Source: Lodderomyces elongisporus
Lineage: Eukaryota > Ascomycota > Pichiomycetes > Serinales > Debaryomycetaceae
Direction of reading: 5' to 3'
NCBI RefSeq assembly: GCF_030384665.1
Contig: NC_083676.1
Span: 1,674,001 to 1,738,000 of the forward strand
Length of the DNA stretch: 64,000 bases
Shown: in pieces, positions 53,740 through 63,631 of the stretch
How the letters are laid out: every line of letters begins with the position of its first letter
Numbering within the stretch: position 1 is the stretch's first letter
The notes under the pieces: model-generated
What the model saw: the letters and a program-made list of their open reading frames with translations, nothing else
Database searches by the model: none
What the model was told of the DNA's origin: nothing
Program-made: the position numbers and the translations under genes

Positions 53740-55872
53740 ATGGTGTTTACACAAAAGACTGTCAGCTTGAGCCAAGGGCCAGACCCAAGAACCTCGATCC
53801 AAAAGGAAAGAGCTGAACAAAAATTTGACCCACAAGAAATGCAAATCTTCTTGGAGGGTTCCAAAGAAAGAGCCGAACTCATCAAGTCATTGGTGCAACA
53901 GATGGAAAGAGACCCAATCTTGTGGACAGATGGCTCCTACTACGACATGACAAAGGAACAATTGAGAGAACAAACCGCATTGAAGATTAACAGAGTCTCT
54001 AGGTATTTGGAGACAGACTCCATCGATGTCTTTAACAGAAGATTATCCATTATTGGTGTCTTTGACCCATCAGTCACCACCAGAATCGGTGTCAACTTGG
54101 GTTTGTTTATCTCTTGTATCAGAGGTAACGGTACTTATGAACAGTTGAAATACTGGGCCTTGGACAAGGAAACCGCCCACATCAAAGGTATCTACGGTTG
54201 TTTTGGTATGACTGAGTTGGCCCACGGTTCAAACGTTATGGGTCTCGAGACTACTGCTACTTTTGACAAAGACAATGACGAATTCATCATCAATACCCCG
54301 CACATTGGTGCTACCAAGTGGTGGATTGGTGGTGCTGCCCACTCTGCTACTCACTGTACAGTTTACGCAAGATTGATTGTTGATGGCGAAGATTATGGTG
54401 TCAAGACCTTTGTTGTGCCATTGAGAGACTCAAACCACGACTTGATGCCAGGTGTCACCGTTGGTGACATTGGTGCCAAGATGGGTAGAGATGGTATCGA
54501 TAACGGTTGGATCCAATTCTCATCGGTTAGAATCCCAAGATTCTTTATGTTGCAAAAATTCTGTAAAGTTGACAGAGACGGAGACGTTATCTTGCCTCCA
54601 TTGGAGCAATTGTCATACTCTGCTTTGTTGGGTGGAAGAGTTATGATGGTTATGGACTCATACAGAATGTTGGCCAGAGTCTCCACCATTGCATTGAGAT
54701 ATGCCATTGGTAGAAGACAATTTAAAGGAGACAATGTCGACCCAGATGACGAGGAAGCATTGGAGACACAATTGTTGGACTACCCATTGCACCAAAAGAG
54801 ATTGTTGCCATACTTGGCTGCAGCATATGTTGTCTCTGCCGGTGCCTTGGAGGTTGAAAGAACTATTGAAGCCACTTTGTTGGAGTTGGATGACGCAGTT
54901 GATGAAAATGACGAGGCTGGAATCATGAAGGCCATTGACGCTATGAAGTCATTGTTTATCGACTCTGGTTCCTTGAAGTCTACATGTACTTGGTTGGCTG
55001 CTGAAGCCATTGACCAATGTAGACAAGCTTGTGGTGGCCATGGTTACTCTGCATACAATGGTTTCGGTAAAGCATACAATGACTGGGTTGTGCAATGTAC
55101 TTGGGAAGGTGACAATAATGTTCTTGGTATCAACATTGGTAAGCCATTGGTTAAGCATGTTATTGCCATTGAAGATGACGGTAAGGTTGTTAAAGGATCT
55201 TCAGACTTTTTGAACCAATTGAAGGAATTTACTGGTAAAGAAGGTTCTGAAAAGGTTATCTTGGACAATGCTGCTGATATCGAAGATGTCAAGAAGGTGA
55301 TTAAGGCTATTGAAGTTGCCATCATTAGAGCATCATACACTGCTGGTAAGACTGTTAGAGAAAAGTCATTTGACTATGTGGGAGCTGAATTGGTTATCAT
55401 TTCCAAACTTAAGGCTCACCACTACTTGTTGACTGAATACGTCAAGAGAATTGATGAGTTTGACCAAGAGGACAAGAAACCATACTTGTACCAATTGGCT
55501 CAATTGTACGGAGCCACCATTGTGTTGGACAAATTTGCTGGTACATTTTTGGCCTACAATGTCATCTCCACCAAGGCCACTGCTGAATTGGCTAGTCAAG
55601 TTATTCCAAAACTCTGTTCTGCTATTCGTCCAAATGTTGTTGGTCTTACTGATTCATTCCAACAATCTGATATGATGATCAATGCACCAATTGGTAGATA
55701 CGATGGTGACATTTACGAAAACTACTTTGACTTGGTTAAGGTATTGAACCCACCAAAGAACCACAAGGCTCCATACTCGGCTGCTCTCGAGGCAATGTTG
55801 AACAGACCATCATTGTCTGAAAGAGAAAGATTCGAAAAGAGTCTTGAGACTGGTGAAATCTTGTCCAAGTAA
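53740..55872 (+). CDS. POX1: Peroxisomal acyl-CoA oxidase (second copy)
   Basis: 710-aa paralogue of the enzyme at 25028-27199, catalysing the first, H2O2-producing step of peroxisomal beta-oxidation. The same motifs are present: [60 protein letters not shown] and [13 protein letters not shown]. It carries an extra acidic loop ([10 protein letters not shown]) after GRRQF and differs in its N-terminus. The C-terminus is EILSK, again without SKL. Codon use is strongly biased to TTG, AGA and GGT, as in abundant proteins. The two copies are likely specialised in chain length or regulation, as known for Candida Pox4/Pox5, but which is which cannot be read here. Confidence 0.93.
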   Translation: MVFTQKTVSLSQGPDPRTSIQKERAEQKFDPQEMQIFLEGSKERAELIKSLVQQMERDPILWTDGSYYDMTKEQLREQTALKINRVSRYLETDSIDVFNRRLSIIGVFDPSVTTRIGVNLGLFISCIRGNGTYEQLKYWALDKETAHIKGIYGCFGMTELAHGSNVMGLETTATFDKDNDEFIINTPHIGATKWWIGGAAHSATHCTVYARLIVDGEDYGVKTFVVPLRDSNHDLMPGVTVGDIGAKMGRDGIDNGWIQFSSVRIPRFFMLQKFCKVDRDGDVILPPLEQLSYSALLGGRVMMVMDSYRMLARVSTIALRYAIGRRQFKGDNVDPDDEEALETQLLDYPLHQKRLLPYLAAAYVVSAGALEVERTIEATLLELDDAVDENDEAGIMKAIDAMKSLFIDSGSLKSTCTWLAAEAIDQCRQACGGHGYSAYNGFGKAYNDWVVQCTWEGDNNVLGINIGKPLVKHVIAIEDDGKVVKGSSDFLNQLKEFTGKEGSEKVILDNAADIEDVKKVIKAIEVAIIRASYTAGKTVREKSFDYVGAELVIISKLKAHHYLLTEYVKRIDEFDQEDKKPYLYQLAQLYGATIVLDKFAGTFLAYNVISTKATAELASQVIPKLCSAIRPNVVGLTDSFQQSDMMINAPIGRYDGDIYENYFDLVKVLNPPKNHKAPYSAALEAMLNRPSLSERERFEKSLETGEILSK

Positions 55873-56262
55873 ACTTTTCCTCCCCCCCCCCCCCTCCTCC
55901 TTTCCCCCTACACCCACCATCTGTCTCCCAATTTTTTTCTTTACTTAAAGAAGATGAAGGAAAAAGAAAATTAGCTTGAAAATTAAATAAAATAGGTTTA
56001 TAAATAGGCTCTTTTTTAGTTTAATTCTTTTATATCATGTGTTTTATTTTGAAGTTTTAGTAACATGTAAGAAATTGTAGGAAGTAGATTACAATTTACA
56101 CTGTAATTACATGAAGGTTTTCCCCCGAAAAAAAAAAAAATTTATTCGTTTTACTTTTTTATTTCTCTATCTTGGCTATGTTAAAGTCAAAATTGTGGCT
56201 AACCCATTTTCTTCTTGTGATATTGCCTATTTTGGCGATCGAATCCAAAAAAAAGTGTTAGC

Positions 56263-56296
<34 letters not shown>

Positions 56297-56579
56297 GGAT
56301 ATGGATGAAAAAAAAAGAATATGGAAAATCGCACTTATCTGCAAAAGAAGTAGCTCTCGTTTACGATAGTTTTGCAGCTACGACAAATTTCAACAAACCT
56401 TCTTCGACTTCTATAGACCAGTTTTTCTCCCCTCCTCACCCCCTCTTGTTTCCGTTTCCATTTCCCATTTCCCAGCTCCCTTTTGACGATTGGCTAACGC
56501 TTTTTTTCCAAAGTTAATTTCAAATTAGATCACAATTGTACAAAGTTAAACAAAACGGAATACACAGGTTCACTACAAA
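55873..56579. other. Intergenic region with a poly-C tract
   Basis: Begins with a 13-C run (55882-55894) in the oxidase 3' UTR, then AT-rich DNA with (TA)n at 56263-56289. The promoter of the D-lactate dehydrogenase gene lies to the right. Open frames at 56111-56517 are not credible. Confidence 0.5.
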
Positions 56580-58187
56580 ATGACATGGAAGAAAGTGACG
56601 CTAACATTATCGCGACCACTTGTTGCCGGCCTTACTGGCGCAGTCATAGCGTCTACGATAGCATATAAAGTTGGCCAACAACGAACCATCCATAATCCGC
56701 CGCAAAATGCATTCCCCAAAACTTCAACCACGAAATTAACTGACTTGTCTTCTCCTCAATATTGCACCAATATCTCAAAAGTGATCCCTGAATTCACCAA
56801 ATTAGGAATTGAAGTTGTTAACAGTAAACCGGAGATTGAGCATCACACCGGTAATGATTTCACTACGCACAAACCATTACCGGGTCAAGTGCCACAATAC
56901 ATCATCTATCCCAAGACTACCGAAGAAGTCTCTCAGGTATTGCAGATATGCAATCGCGAATTAATTCCGGTGGTCCCATTTTCGGGAGGTACTTCACTTG
57001 AAGGTCATTTCCATTCAACTAGACTGGGCGTGGTCCTTGATACGAGCAAGATGAATAAGATCCTAGCCGTTCATGATGATGACTTGGATGTTGTTGTGCA
57101 AGCCGGAGTCAATTGGCAACACCTCAACCAAGAACTCGAGCCATATGGGTTGATGTTTGGTACAGATTGTGGTCCACAAGGGCAAATCAGTGGGATGATT
57201 GCAACAAATGCCTCAGGTATTAATGCATCGAGGTATGGGGCAATGTCAGCTAATGTGATAAGTGTCACAGCTGTATTGGCTGATGGAACTATTGTCAAGA
57301 CAAAGCAAAGGCCAAGAAAATCAAGCGCTGGCTATAATTTAACGAATTTGTTTATCGGAAGCGAAGGAACTTTGGGTGTGGTTACGGAAGCAGTGTGTAA
57401 AGTATACCCTAAACCCAAAAGTGAAACTGTGGTTGTTGTGCAATACCCTACCATTCTAGATGCTACAAAATCAGTGGCCCAAGTATTTCGATCAGGGATG
57501 CAGCCAACGGCAATTGAGCTATTGGATAATGATATGATGCACTGCTTGAACTATAGCGGTTATACTACACGACCATGGCTAGAAGTGCCAACAATTTTCT
57601 TCAAAATAGGCGGAATCAACGATGCAGTAGTTGAGGAAAATGTAAAAGTGCTCAACAAGATCACCAAAGCGAATAATGCCGAAAGCTTCACATATGCGCA
57701 AAGCAAAGAAGAACAAGAAGAACTATTCTCTGCTCGGAAGAATGCATTTTACGCAATGTATAATTGGGGGAAAAACGAGATTGATGAAGACGTGCGTATT
57801 TGGGTCACAGATATTGCTGTACCTTTATCGAGGCTATCACCTGTGCTTGACAAAGTTCATGAAATGATCAAAGCCTCACCTTTCAAGTCTATTATATTGG
57901 CACATGCAGGCGATGGAAATTTCCATGCAGATATTTTTTACCAGCATGAACAAAGGCGAGAGGTTGAAAAATTAGTGGATCTGATGATTGAGTTGGGTTT
58001 GGCTAATGAAGGGACTGCGACAGGGGAACACGGTATAGGAAATGCAAAGAGAAACTTTTTAGAGTTGGAGTTGGGTCAAGATACTATAGATATGATGAGA
58101 AAGATTAAATTGAGTTTGGACCCAAACAGAATATTGAACCCTGATAAAGTGTTCAAAATTGACCCTGAAGATAAGGGAGAGTATTAG
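56580..58187 (+). CDS. DLD1: D-lactate dehydrogenase (cytochrome c), mitochondrial
   Basis: 535-aa FAD enzyme oxidising D-lactate to pyruvate and passing electrons to cytochrome c. The N-terminus has a presequence-like start and a membrane segment (LVAGLTGAVIASTIAY, about 14-29), as in the inner-membrane Dld1. The PCMH-type FAD-binding domain shows PFSGGTSLEGH (about 137-147), a GQISGMIATNASGINASRYG loop and NLFIGSEGTLGVVTEA. The C-terminal domain has HAGDGNFHADIFY and ATGEHGIGNAKRNFL, the conserved metal/FAD region. The length fits the family. Some Candida have several D-lactate/2-hydroxyglutarate dehydrogenases, so the exact paralogue is inferred. Confidence 0.88.
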   Translation: MTWKKVTLTLSRPLVAGLTGAVIASTIAYKVGQQRTIHNPPQNAFPKTSTTKLTDLSSPQYCTNISKVIPEFTKLGIEVVNSKPEIEHHTGNDFTTHKPLPGQVPQYIIYPKTTEEVSQVLQICNRELIPVVPFSGGTSLEGHFHSTRLGVVLDTSKMNKILAVHDDDLDVVVQAGVNWQHLNQELEPYGLMFGTDCGPQGQISGMIATNASGINASRYGAMSANVISVTAVLADGTIVKTKQRPRKSSAGYNLTNLFIGSEGTLGVVTEAVCKVYPKPKSETVVVVQYPTILDATKSVAQVFRSGMQPTAIELLDNDMMHCLNYSGYTTRPWLEVPTIFFKIGGINDAVVEENVKVLNKITKANNAESFTYAQSKEEQEELFSARKNAFYAMYNWGKNEIDEDVRIWVTDIAVPLSRLSPVLDKVHEMIKASPFKSIILAHAGDGNFHADIFYQHEQRREVEKLVDLMIELGLANEGTATGEHGIGNAKRNFLELELGQDTIDMMRKIKLSLDPNRILNPDKVFKIDPEDKGEY

Positions 58188-58535
58188 ATGTGCTGATGTA
58201 ATACGTTACACGTATACATACACACGTACGTGGATGTTTTGAAAAATGGTGAAGTTACATATTATAGATTGTAGATTTGGGTTTATAGATAAACTTATTA
58301 CATTAGATTACGGACAATGTGCGAAAGCACCGAAAAAAAAAAAAAAAAAAAAGTATTATTTATTATTTTATTTATTGTTAATATTATTATTCAAGATAAA
58401 TGCGAAACGGTTTCTCCATCATTATCTTTTCTCATTCTTGCTCTCCTAATTCTTTTCTCTTATCAACAATATACTATTGCCTTGCATCACCACCATTACC
58501 ACTACTCGGACAAAAAGAACGACTACAGAAGCAAC
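58188..58535. promoter_or_regulatory. Intergenic region before the Q/S-rich gene
   Basis: About 350 bp with an A-run of 19 (58333-58351) and AT-rich DNA. An in-frame ATG at 58317 would add 73 residues through this A-run, but the added sequence is low complexity and hydrophobic, so the ATG at 58536 is preferred. Confidence 0.5.
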
Positions 58536-59945
58536 ATGTCGATACGATCACGGAGCTCAGCAGAGCGTCTAGAGCAATACATCAACAACCTATCAATTAA
58601 GGAGAACTTTTTACACGAACGCAAGGGCTCTTCTAGTTCGTCACACGACCCTAGAATCTACAATACTGACTCACGACCAAATGCAAATCCAAACAATAGC
58701 ACCAGCACCTGCACTGGTACAGGATCTGGAACTGGAACTGGAACTGGTTCAGGAACTGGAACTGGAACTGGTTCAGGAACTGGTACTGGTATAACTATCC
58801 CCATATCAAGTCTAAATATTAGAGACAGAGAACGCACACGATCGCGATCCAAGTCTCGCTCGTATTCACAGTCACAATCTCAACCACAGAAATTGCTTTT
58901 CCTGCGGCCAATATTTAACATCAATGAGTCTGTTAATGATGAGGACGTTCTTGAATTAGAAGATGGCTTTAGTGCAGAGCATTTTCGAGACCACCCCGAG
59001 CCGCAACTACTAGCTAGTTCAATAGGTAAAGATCATAATGGCAAACTCATTCCGTCATCATCCACTATTTCATTATTATCTCTTGATCTGAGTATATCGC
59101 CAAAATACTGGATTCACCAACAGCAGCAGCAGCTGCTGCTGCTGCAACAACCGCAACAACTGCAGCTGCAGCATCAATCTGGAGATGGAAGAATAGGACT
59201 TGTACGTAATAACTCAGATAATAAATCTTACTCGAATATACAGAGGCTACAGACATATGCAAAATTAACATCTCCATCATCATCAACATCAGCCAATGGA
59301 GCAGAGTATATCTCTATACAACCTTCTCAGGGATTTGGACATCTTTCTGGCACGCCGTACTCAGTACCGAATACAATTCCCAACTCGCCAAATTTGGATC
59401 CAACGTCATTGGGTGGATCACCATCGAGGTTCTGGCTAAATTCACAAACTCCCCCTTCAATGGATGGTCAAGCGAAAAGACACATATTTCTGATGCAAAT
59501 GGTGAATAGAAGGGAAAGTATTGAGCAACGATTGAACCAAGAAGCAAGAGATCAAGATGAAAGGGAAGACGGAGAAGATATAAACGGAAATCGTGGTAAT
59601 AGTGGGAATGGCGGAAGTGACTCACCGATTCTCAATCCTGTTCAAACACCACTTGAAGACCCGCCGATGACCCCTTTGCTCTTGAGTAATCAAAGAAACG
59701 ACTACTTTGGAAACAGTTGTTCGAAGGGGTCAGGTAAATCAAAAGAATGCGAAATTGAAGAGATCAAAGAGGTCAAAGAAAGTGAAAATGATGAAGAGAA
59801 CGAAAAAGATGACCAAAATAGGGAGAATAGGATGAGAGTCGAAAGTGAGAATGAGAATGAGAATGAGAATAAAGTTACAGTTCACGGAACAAGTAGGAGC
59901 TATACATACAGGGACGATGATTATTTGAGGATGGATTGGCAATAG
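58536..59945 (+). CDS. Unrecognised Q/S/T-rich, probably disordered regulatory protein
   Basis: 469-aa protein starting MSIRSRSSAERLEQYINNLS. It has a long GTGSGT repeat (about 55-85), an RS-rich stretch, a Q-rich tract at about 195-215, and an acidic C-terminal third with N/E repeats. Less repetitive segments may be functional: EQYINNLSIKENF near the start, FSAEHFRDHPEPQLLASSIG, SISPKYW, and a SGTPYSVPNTIPNSPNL ... SPSRFWLNSQTPPS block. That block carries several S/T-P sites of the kind phosphorylated by cyclin-dependent kinases. Four consecutive CTG codons (59133-59144) after CAG repeats would be read as serine in the CTG-Ser code. I recognise no family. Confidence 0.65.
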   Translation: MSIRSRSSAERLEQYINNLSIKENFLHERKGSSSSSHDPRIYNTDSRPNANPNNSTSTCTGTGSGTGTGTGSGTGTGTGSGTGTGITIPISSLNIRDRERTRSRSKSRSYSQSQSQPQKLLFLRPIFNINESVNDEDVLELEDGFSAEHFRDHPEPQLLASSIGKDHNGKLIPSSSTISLLSLDLSISPKYWIHQQQQQLLLLQQPQQLQLQHQSGDGRIGLVRNNSDNKSYSNIQRLQTYAKLTSPSSSTSANGAEYISIQPSQGFGHLSGTPYSVPNTIPNSPNLDPTSLGGSPSRFWLNSQTPPSMDGQAKRHIFLMQMVNRRESIEQRLNQEARDQDEREDGEDINGNRGNSGNGGSDSPILNPVQTPLEDPPMTPLLLSNQRNDYFGNSCSKGSGKSKECEIEEIKEVKESENDEENEKDDQNRENRMRVESENENENENKVTVHGTSRSYTYRDDDYLRMDWQ

Positions 59946-60033
59946 TATTGAAATAGTAACTTTTTTTATCCTAGAACTAATTAGATAGTAGTATTTGTGT
60001 GCGTGTGTAGCTATAATGAAGTGCTACTAACCT

Positions 60034-60052
60034 CCCCCCCCCCCCCCCCCCC
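60034..60052 (+). repeat. Poly-C tract of 19
   Basis: An uninterrupted run of 19 cytosines between two genes. On the minus strand this is G19, able to form a quadruplex. Confidence 0.95.
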
Positions 60053-60199
60053 ACGTCCCACCTCTTGCAAATACAGTTCAAAATTAAGGTGGCGCGAAAT
60101 ATTCAAACCAAAAGTTTCAATTTTTGCACCTTTATTAAATAATTGGAGATCTCGTGTAAACCAACATATCCTCTTCTTTCCTCTCAAGCACACCGATAA

Positions 60200-61003
60200 A
60201 TGTCGAATTACGAAGGTATGATTAACTTACTTCTCTGATATTTCTTGTTTTTTGTTCTTCCTTTCTTTAATTTTTTTTTAGACTTTTGACATTTCTTCTT
60301 TCGATCAATATCTTTTTGCTGGTTCAACAATGATACTAACAAGTTTATTGTAGAGGAACATAACATAGCTTCACAAGAGCTGCTACAACAACTGCTGGAA
60401 TCACAACTGCGATCCCAAGATCGTGGTCGAAATCGAGAAACACTCACTGATATACTTGATTCATTCATCAATAGATCACACAACCACAATCGCAATGATA
60501 GCAATAACAATGGCAACTCAAGTGACTCTGCTGCTTATGACTCTAATTACGCATCAATTACATCAGTTGAGGCACTAGCTGCTGCATTAGATCAACTACG
60601 CGCAATGGACAACTCCAGTTTTGCAGATTCTTTGCTTTCAATCCTTGATAATCAATCGTCTAAAACTAAGGGGGTCCAGCCAGATTTTTTGGATACTTTG
60701 GAGAGGGTGTCTGTAAAGGATATTAAAGATGTCGAGGCCTCGTGTCCAATATGCACAAATAGATTCAAAGACGATAAATACCCCCTCATTGTGAAATTGC
60801 CATGCACTGGTTCAGTGAAGCACGTTTTTGATTTGGAATGTATCGGACCATGGTTGATGACTAATTCCACGTGTCCAATGTGTAGAACTGATGTGTTGGC
60901 AGTTGCAGAGAATAGAAGAAAACGGATAGAAGAGGAAATTCGAAAGGCAAAAGAGGAGGACTCTGAAGAGGAACCAGAAGAAGGGTGGGATGTTTATGGA
61001 TAG
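60200..61003 (+). CDS. RING-H2 protein, YBR062C-like E3 ubiquitin ligase, spliced
   Basis: The CDS is join(60200..60215, 60354..61003), 221 aa. Exon 1 is 16 nt (ATG TCG AAT TAC GAA G) before the donor GTATGA. TACTAAC is at 60334-60340 and the acceptor at 60352-60353, giving a 138-nt intron. The joined N-terminus MSNYEEEHNI matches the start of S. cerevisiae YBR062C, which is also intron-containing, and the C-terminus EEGWDVYG resembles its DWGMYG. The RING-H2 finger is CPIC ... LPC ... H-x-FDLEC-IGPW ... CPMC (about 130-178). The N-terminal half is Q/S/N-rich and uses several CTG codons. The substrate is unknown. A reading limited to the ATG at 60605 would miss 83 conserved-frame codons and the diagnostic N-terminus. 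Confidence 0.88.
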
Positions 61004-61144
61004 AGTTAGTGGTAATAAAGGTTTGTATGAATATGTGTGTATTGGTACTAATGGGAAGATAGATAGACTAAAGAAGTGGAATAGTAGAATAGTGGAATAG
61101 TGGAATAAAGGGATAATCAGTCAACCAAAGAAACTAGAACATAC

Positions 61145-61185
<41 letters not shown>

Positions 61186-61345
61186 TGACAAAAGAACATT
61201 CTTTGGCATGATGGTACTTTGCATATTCTACTGTAATCACTCATTTACTTCCTCTTGTTCATCTTGTTCATCCTGCTAATCTTTGTCATGTCTTATTTTA
61301 AAGGAAAAAAAATATTCTTTGATGGCTTATGTATTTACAATATCA
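61004..61345. other. Convergent intergenic region with microsatellites
   Basis: Contains (GAATAGTG)-like units at 61077-61105 and (TA)n running into (GA)n at 61145-61185. It separates the RING gene and RSM10 3' ends. No gene was seen. Confidence 0.55.
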
Positions 61346-62074
61346 CTACTTCAAGTGTCTCTTAAACTCCTCTGATTCCAACAATTCTTTCACCTTCAAT
61401 GCGACAGGGTCTTCTATACCCTCGTAGCTCAGTGGGAATTCCAATTCTGCATTTTGCAAGTCCTCGTTGTAACTCAATTTCTCGCGCGAGGTGATTGTGG
61501 CCTTCATCTCGACTTGTGGAAGTTTGTATTTGTTGACATAACTCAACCACATGTCGACCACTTCATCGTTTGCATCATATGCAATCAATTTCTTGTTATA
61601 CGTAATCCTATGGAAGTTCTGCTTTGTCTTGGCTTGTGCAAAAGGTGATTTGATAACCGTATATAATCTCTTCTCTGTCTTTAACGAAGTAAGTGGAGAC
61701 ATCGGGATACCCAAATAATAGGCTGCTCTTGCTGCAAATTCACCCATTCTTGCAAGCTCCGGTTCTTCATAACCACGGAAAAATAATTGACAAACTTCAT
61801 CCCCATGGGTCTTGCGAAGTCTTAATGGTTTATATTTCAAAAGTTCAACATTAAGAGGAACTGGACGGCCTTCATCTTTTAAAGCACGTGAGCTCAATGT
61901 TTGCGGCGAGTACTCGAACGGAGTGTTAAGTAATGTTTCTTGGAATTGACGATCTTCCAATTTTTTAGCTTCGGTTTTTTCAAGATATTCCGTTGGAGAG
62001 AGGAACTTCTGAAGTGACCGGCTACTTCGGGTTGAGAACGCCCTTTTGTATATTTGTGAGCAAACAATCAGCAT
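61346..62074 (-). CDS. RSM10: Mitochondrial ribosomal protein uS10m (Rsm10)
   Basis: 242-aa small-subunit mitoribosomal protein of the S10 family. The N-terminus (MLIVCSQIYKRAFSTRSSRS) is Arg/Ser-rich, a typical mitochondrial presequence. The S10 domain follows from about 80 to 180: KPLRLRKTHGDEVCQLFFRG, GEFAARAAYYLGIPMSPLTS, and KSPFAQAKTKQNFHRITYNK, all conserved in fungal Rsm10. The C-terminal extension is usual for yeast. The ATG at 62072-62074 is the first possible start. It is divergent from TRM7. Confidence 0.92.
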   Translation of the reverse strand: MLIVCSQIYKRAFSTRSSRSLQKFLSPTEYLEKTEAKKLEDRQFQETLLNTPFEYSPQTLSSRALKDEGRPVPLNVELLKYKPLRLRKTHGDEVCQLFFRGYEEPELARMGEFAARAAYYLGIPMSPLTSLKTEKRLYTVIKSPFAQAKTKQNFHRITYNKKLIAYDANDEVVDMWLSYVNKYKLPQVEMKATITSREKLSYNEDLQNAELEFPLSYEGIEDPVALKVKELLESEEFKRHLK

Positions 62075-62448
62075 CTTCTGGCAAGAAAAAGTACTAGGGT
62101 AGTTGGAACAAGGAGCGGTGAGGGATTATTTGTTCTTGCAGTTGAATTTACTTCAGTCTCAAATTCTAGTCCAAAATGAGATTGAAAAGTTTTGGTAGGT
62201 TTAAACTCGCGATCATTATTAGAAAAGCAAGAAGCGTAAGAAAAAAAAAAAAAAAGAAAAAGAAAAGAAAAGAAAAAAAAAAAAATCCAGAAAATGTATC
62301 TCTGACACAAATATTGATAGCCACGACACGACACACTCGTAACTAGTGTACAACCGTAGAATACTACTATGCTCTTCAACAAAGGCAGTTGCAAAAAAAA
62401 AAACCCCAACCAACTAGGATCCCTTCTTCACGCCTACTATAACAACAA

Positions 62449-62496
<48 letters not shown>

Positions 62497-62538
62497 TATT
62501 ATTATCTTCGATATCATCGACTAGTTTACTACATCAAA
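62075..62538. promoter_or_regulatory. Divergent RSM10/TRM7 promoter
   Basis: About 460 bp with A-rich runs at 62238-62285 and a (CAT)n array at 62447-62496 shortly before the TRM7 start. No gene was seen. Confidence 0.55.
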
Positions 62539-63543
62539 ATGGGAAAGACAAATAAGGACAAGAGGGATTTATATTATCGACGAGCGAAAGAAGAGGGATG
62601 GCGAGCTAGATCTGCATATAAACTACTCCAACTTGATCAGGAGTTTAACCTTCTCAACTCAAATGTTAAGCGTGTGGTTGATCTATGTGCAGCTCCAGGT
62701 TCTTGGTCTCAAGTTTTGAGTAAAAGACTCCATTCAAGTACCACCGCTACCAATAATTCATCTACTGCTACGACTCCTATTACTCCTACTACTCCTACTG
62801 CTCCTACTGCTGCTGCTGCTGCTACTACTACATCCTCTGTTAATGTCAATGCCGATGCGGCCAAAATTGTTGCAGTTGATTTACAGCCAATGACCCCGAT
62901 AGAAGGAGTCACAACAATTCAAGCGGATATCACGCATCCAAAAACCTTGCAACAAATTCTAGACTGCTTTGATAATGAACTTGCTGATTTTGTATGCAGT
63001 GACGGTGCGCCTGATGTCACGGGACTTCATGATTTGGATGAGTATGTTCAACATCAATTGGTATGGGCTGCCTTACAACTCACCACTTGTATTTTGAAAC
63101 CAGGTGGTTCTTTTGCAGCAAAAATTTTTAGAGGTAAGGATATTGATGTGATGTATAAACAATTTAGCAAATTTTTCGATAGAGTCGTGTGCGCCAAGCC
63201 CAGAAGTTCGCGAGGTACCAGTCTTGAAGCATTTATTGTTGGACTTGGCTATAGACCCATCGAAGGGTGGGTGCCCAAATTAGACGCAAGTATGTCGACG
63301 AATGAATTTTTTGAAGGAGCGGGGTTACATGGTGGAGCTAATGATGAAGTCTATGAAATGGGAGATGAGGATAGAGAAATTGTAGAGTTTATTGCCTGTG
63401 GAGATGTCAATGGTATAGACTCTGATGCCACATATGAATTAGATGCTGATTCGCTACGGTTAGATCCTGTACAAAAGCCAACGGCTCCACCATATAAGAA
63501 AGCACTTGAAATGAAAAGAAGAGGTGAATTGGTTCAACGATAG
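62539..63543 (+). CDS. TRM7: tRNA 2'-O-ribose methyltransferase Trm7
   Basis: 334-aa FtsJ/RrmJ-family enzyme that methylates C32 and N34 of tRNA-Phe, -Trp and -Leu with partner proteins Trm732 and Trm734. SAM-binding motif I is [19 protein letters not shown]. The catalytic K-D-K-E tetrad is K28, D155, K195 and E230. A T/A/S/P-rich insertion of roughly 30 residues ([16 protein letters not shown]..., about 70-108) lies between motif I and the next beta-strand (IVAVDLQPM) and moves the last three catalytic residues by 31 positions relative to S. cerevisiae numbering as I recall it. The start [20 protein letters not shown] is the conserved N-terminus. Confidence 0.94.
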   Translation: MGKTNKDKRDLYYRRAKEEGWRARSAYKLLQLDQEFNLLNSNVKRVVDLCAAPGSWSQVLSKRLHSSTTATNNSSTATTPITPTTPTAPTAAAAATTTSSVNVNADAAKIVAVDLQPMTPIEGVTTIQADITHPKTLQQILDCFDNELADFVCSDGAPDVTGLHDLDEYVQHQLVWAALQLTTCILKPGGSFAAKIFRGKDIDVMYKQFSKFFDRVVCAKPRSSRGTSLEAFIVGLGYRPIEGWVPKLDASMSTNEFFEGAGLHGGANDEVYEMGDEDREIVEFIACGDVNGIDSDATYELDADSLRLDPVQKPTAPPYKKALEMKRRGELVQR

Positions 63544-63631
63544 TACTAAATTTGATAGTTGCCATCTTTCTATATATTCTGTATTTATGTCAATATAATG
63601 ATACACTACTTGTTTGCATACTTACATTAAT

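Noticed and set aside
58317..58535. Upstream in-frame ATG of the Q/S-rich gene
   Set aside because: Would read through an A19 run and give a hydrophobic low-complexity leader unlike the rest of the protein.
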